A program made the position numbers and the translations under genes. A stretch of 64,000 nucleotides of DNA from Pardosa pseudoannulata (taxonomy: Eukaryota > Arthropoda > Arachnida > Araneae > Lycosidae). Below the pieces are notes generated by a model that had not been told where the DNA came from, searched no databases, and saw nothing but the letters and a program-made list of their open reading frames with translations. Position 1 is the stretch's first letter. The number at the start of each line of letters is the position of its first letter. The stretch spans positions 16,268,475-16,332,474 of the forward strand of contig CM063506.1 of assembly GCA_032207245.1 (NCBI GenBank), in the 5' to 3' direction. Positions 63,319-64,000 of this stretch are shown here, piece after piece.

Positions 63319-64000
63319 GGGCTTCCAACACCAAGTTCTAACTCACTTAAATATTGATAACTTACCATTGTAGCACCAGTAACCAATCTAACAACTGTGC
63401 CAGACACTTGTTATCTTATATAGGCGTTGCCCACAGCACCGCATTTCTGATTGGTTCATTATCTCTTAATTTGCATACGCATGCCCATATCAGTTTTTTT
63501 TGCTCTTCAGTGTATATATGTCTGGTTAGGAATTTTAAAGTTAGAAATGGAAGTATTAATTAAGAAAAAGAGCGAACATTTTGTGAAGCGCAAGCATATG
63601 GAATTAAAACAACTCTATATATGATAAAACAGGTAAATCTTGTGGACTTCTAACCTGCTGTTGGATTGAGTGAAAATGGCAGACAGAGAAAATTATGTTC
63701 GAGTAAAATTTTGATGTCTGGAAACGATATTTGTCTTGTTTTTCGTTGTAGCCAATGAGCCCGACATTCTCTCTCGCTCTCCCTCACACACACACACACA
63801 TATATAATACAGTAATAAACTCCAGCTCAAAAAATATACAGGAAACTAAGAAAAATTAATAAATGCAATACAAATAAGTTTACATTCGGCTCAGTTTTTT
63901 CTAAATTAGTAATATATTAGTTAATAGTTCCCTTTATTCTAAATTAGTATTTGGTAAAATTGCATCGAGCAAGTTCTATCATTCAAACTAAGAAAGAGTA
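63319..64000. other. Non-coding stretch to window end
   Basis: A short (CA)n tract lies near 63785-63800. No gene recognised. Confidence 0.5.

Overview
This is a stretch of AT-rich, repeat-dense eukaryotic nuclear DNA. I find no complete protein-coding host gene, no rRNA, no convincing functional tRNA gene, no CRISPR array and no bacterial-style operon. The transposon mix (pogo, Tc1, hAT and piggyBac families, LTR elements, RTE- and RNase H-type LINEs, tRNA-derived SINEs) and the long (TA)n arrays suggest an arthropod, possibly an arachnid. That assignment is inference; no gene in the window fixes the species.

The window is almost entirely a record of transposition and tandem duplication. 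At least five solo LTRs have target site duplications (TSDs): 2345-3078, 15145-15735, 30445-31403, 32299-33271 and 35283-36018 with 4 bp (the first imperfect), and 43455-44023 with 5 bp as a sixth. Three more LTR-like blocks have TG...CA ends but no clear TSD (31875-33448, 46333-46766, 51908-52713). No internal gag-pol region is present anywhere. DNA transposon remnants are mostly non-autonomous. TTAA-flanked piggyBac-like elements lie at 12.7, 17.0, 22.5, 44.8, 46.1 and 56.8 kb, with a TTAA-flanked MITE at 3.9 kb. hAT-like elements lie at 10.3, 13.4, 38.0, 42.4 and 47.2-49.8 kb. Pogo/Tigger-like elements lie at 11.5, 51.2 and 61.4 kb, and Tc1-like elements at 18.7, 27.2 and 62.6 kb. An element with a DUF4817-like helix-turn-helix fragment lies at 24.2 kb inside a TA array.

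Recognisable coding remnants are all transposon-derived: pogo DNA-binding N-termini (12287-12394 and 61702-61776), a LINE reverse transcriptase C-terminus (17044-17289), two LINE RNase H-type C-termini (23636-23790 and 56152-56430), a hAT transposase N-terminus with a frameshift (48621-49107), and a Tc1 transposase with many stops (62560-63050).

Tandem structure is also prominent: a 54-bp minisatellite (19.9-20.8 kb), a 147-bp array (26.6-27.2 kb), a 171-bp array (53.8-54.2 kb), 184-, 336-, 350- and 444-bp duplications, and more than 1 kb of almost pure (TA)n at 24.7-25.8 kb. Several insertions are nested, which gives relative ages: a LINE in a piggyBac-like element (17 kb), an LTR in an LTR-like block (32 kb), an LTR in a piggyBac-like element (46 kb), and a SINE-like head in a hAT element (49 kb).

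I found no new defence, metabolic or regulatory system. The best leads are the nested insertions, the uniform solo-LTR state, the short duplicated arrays and the long hairpins.
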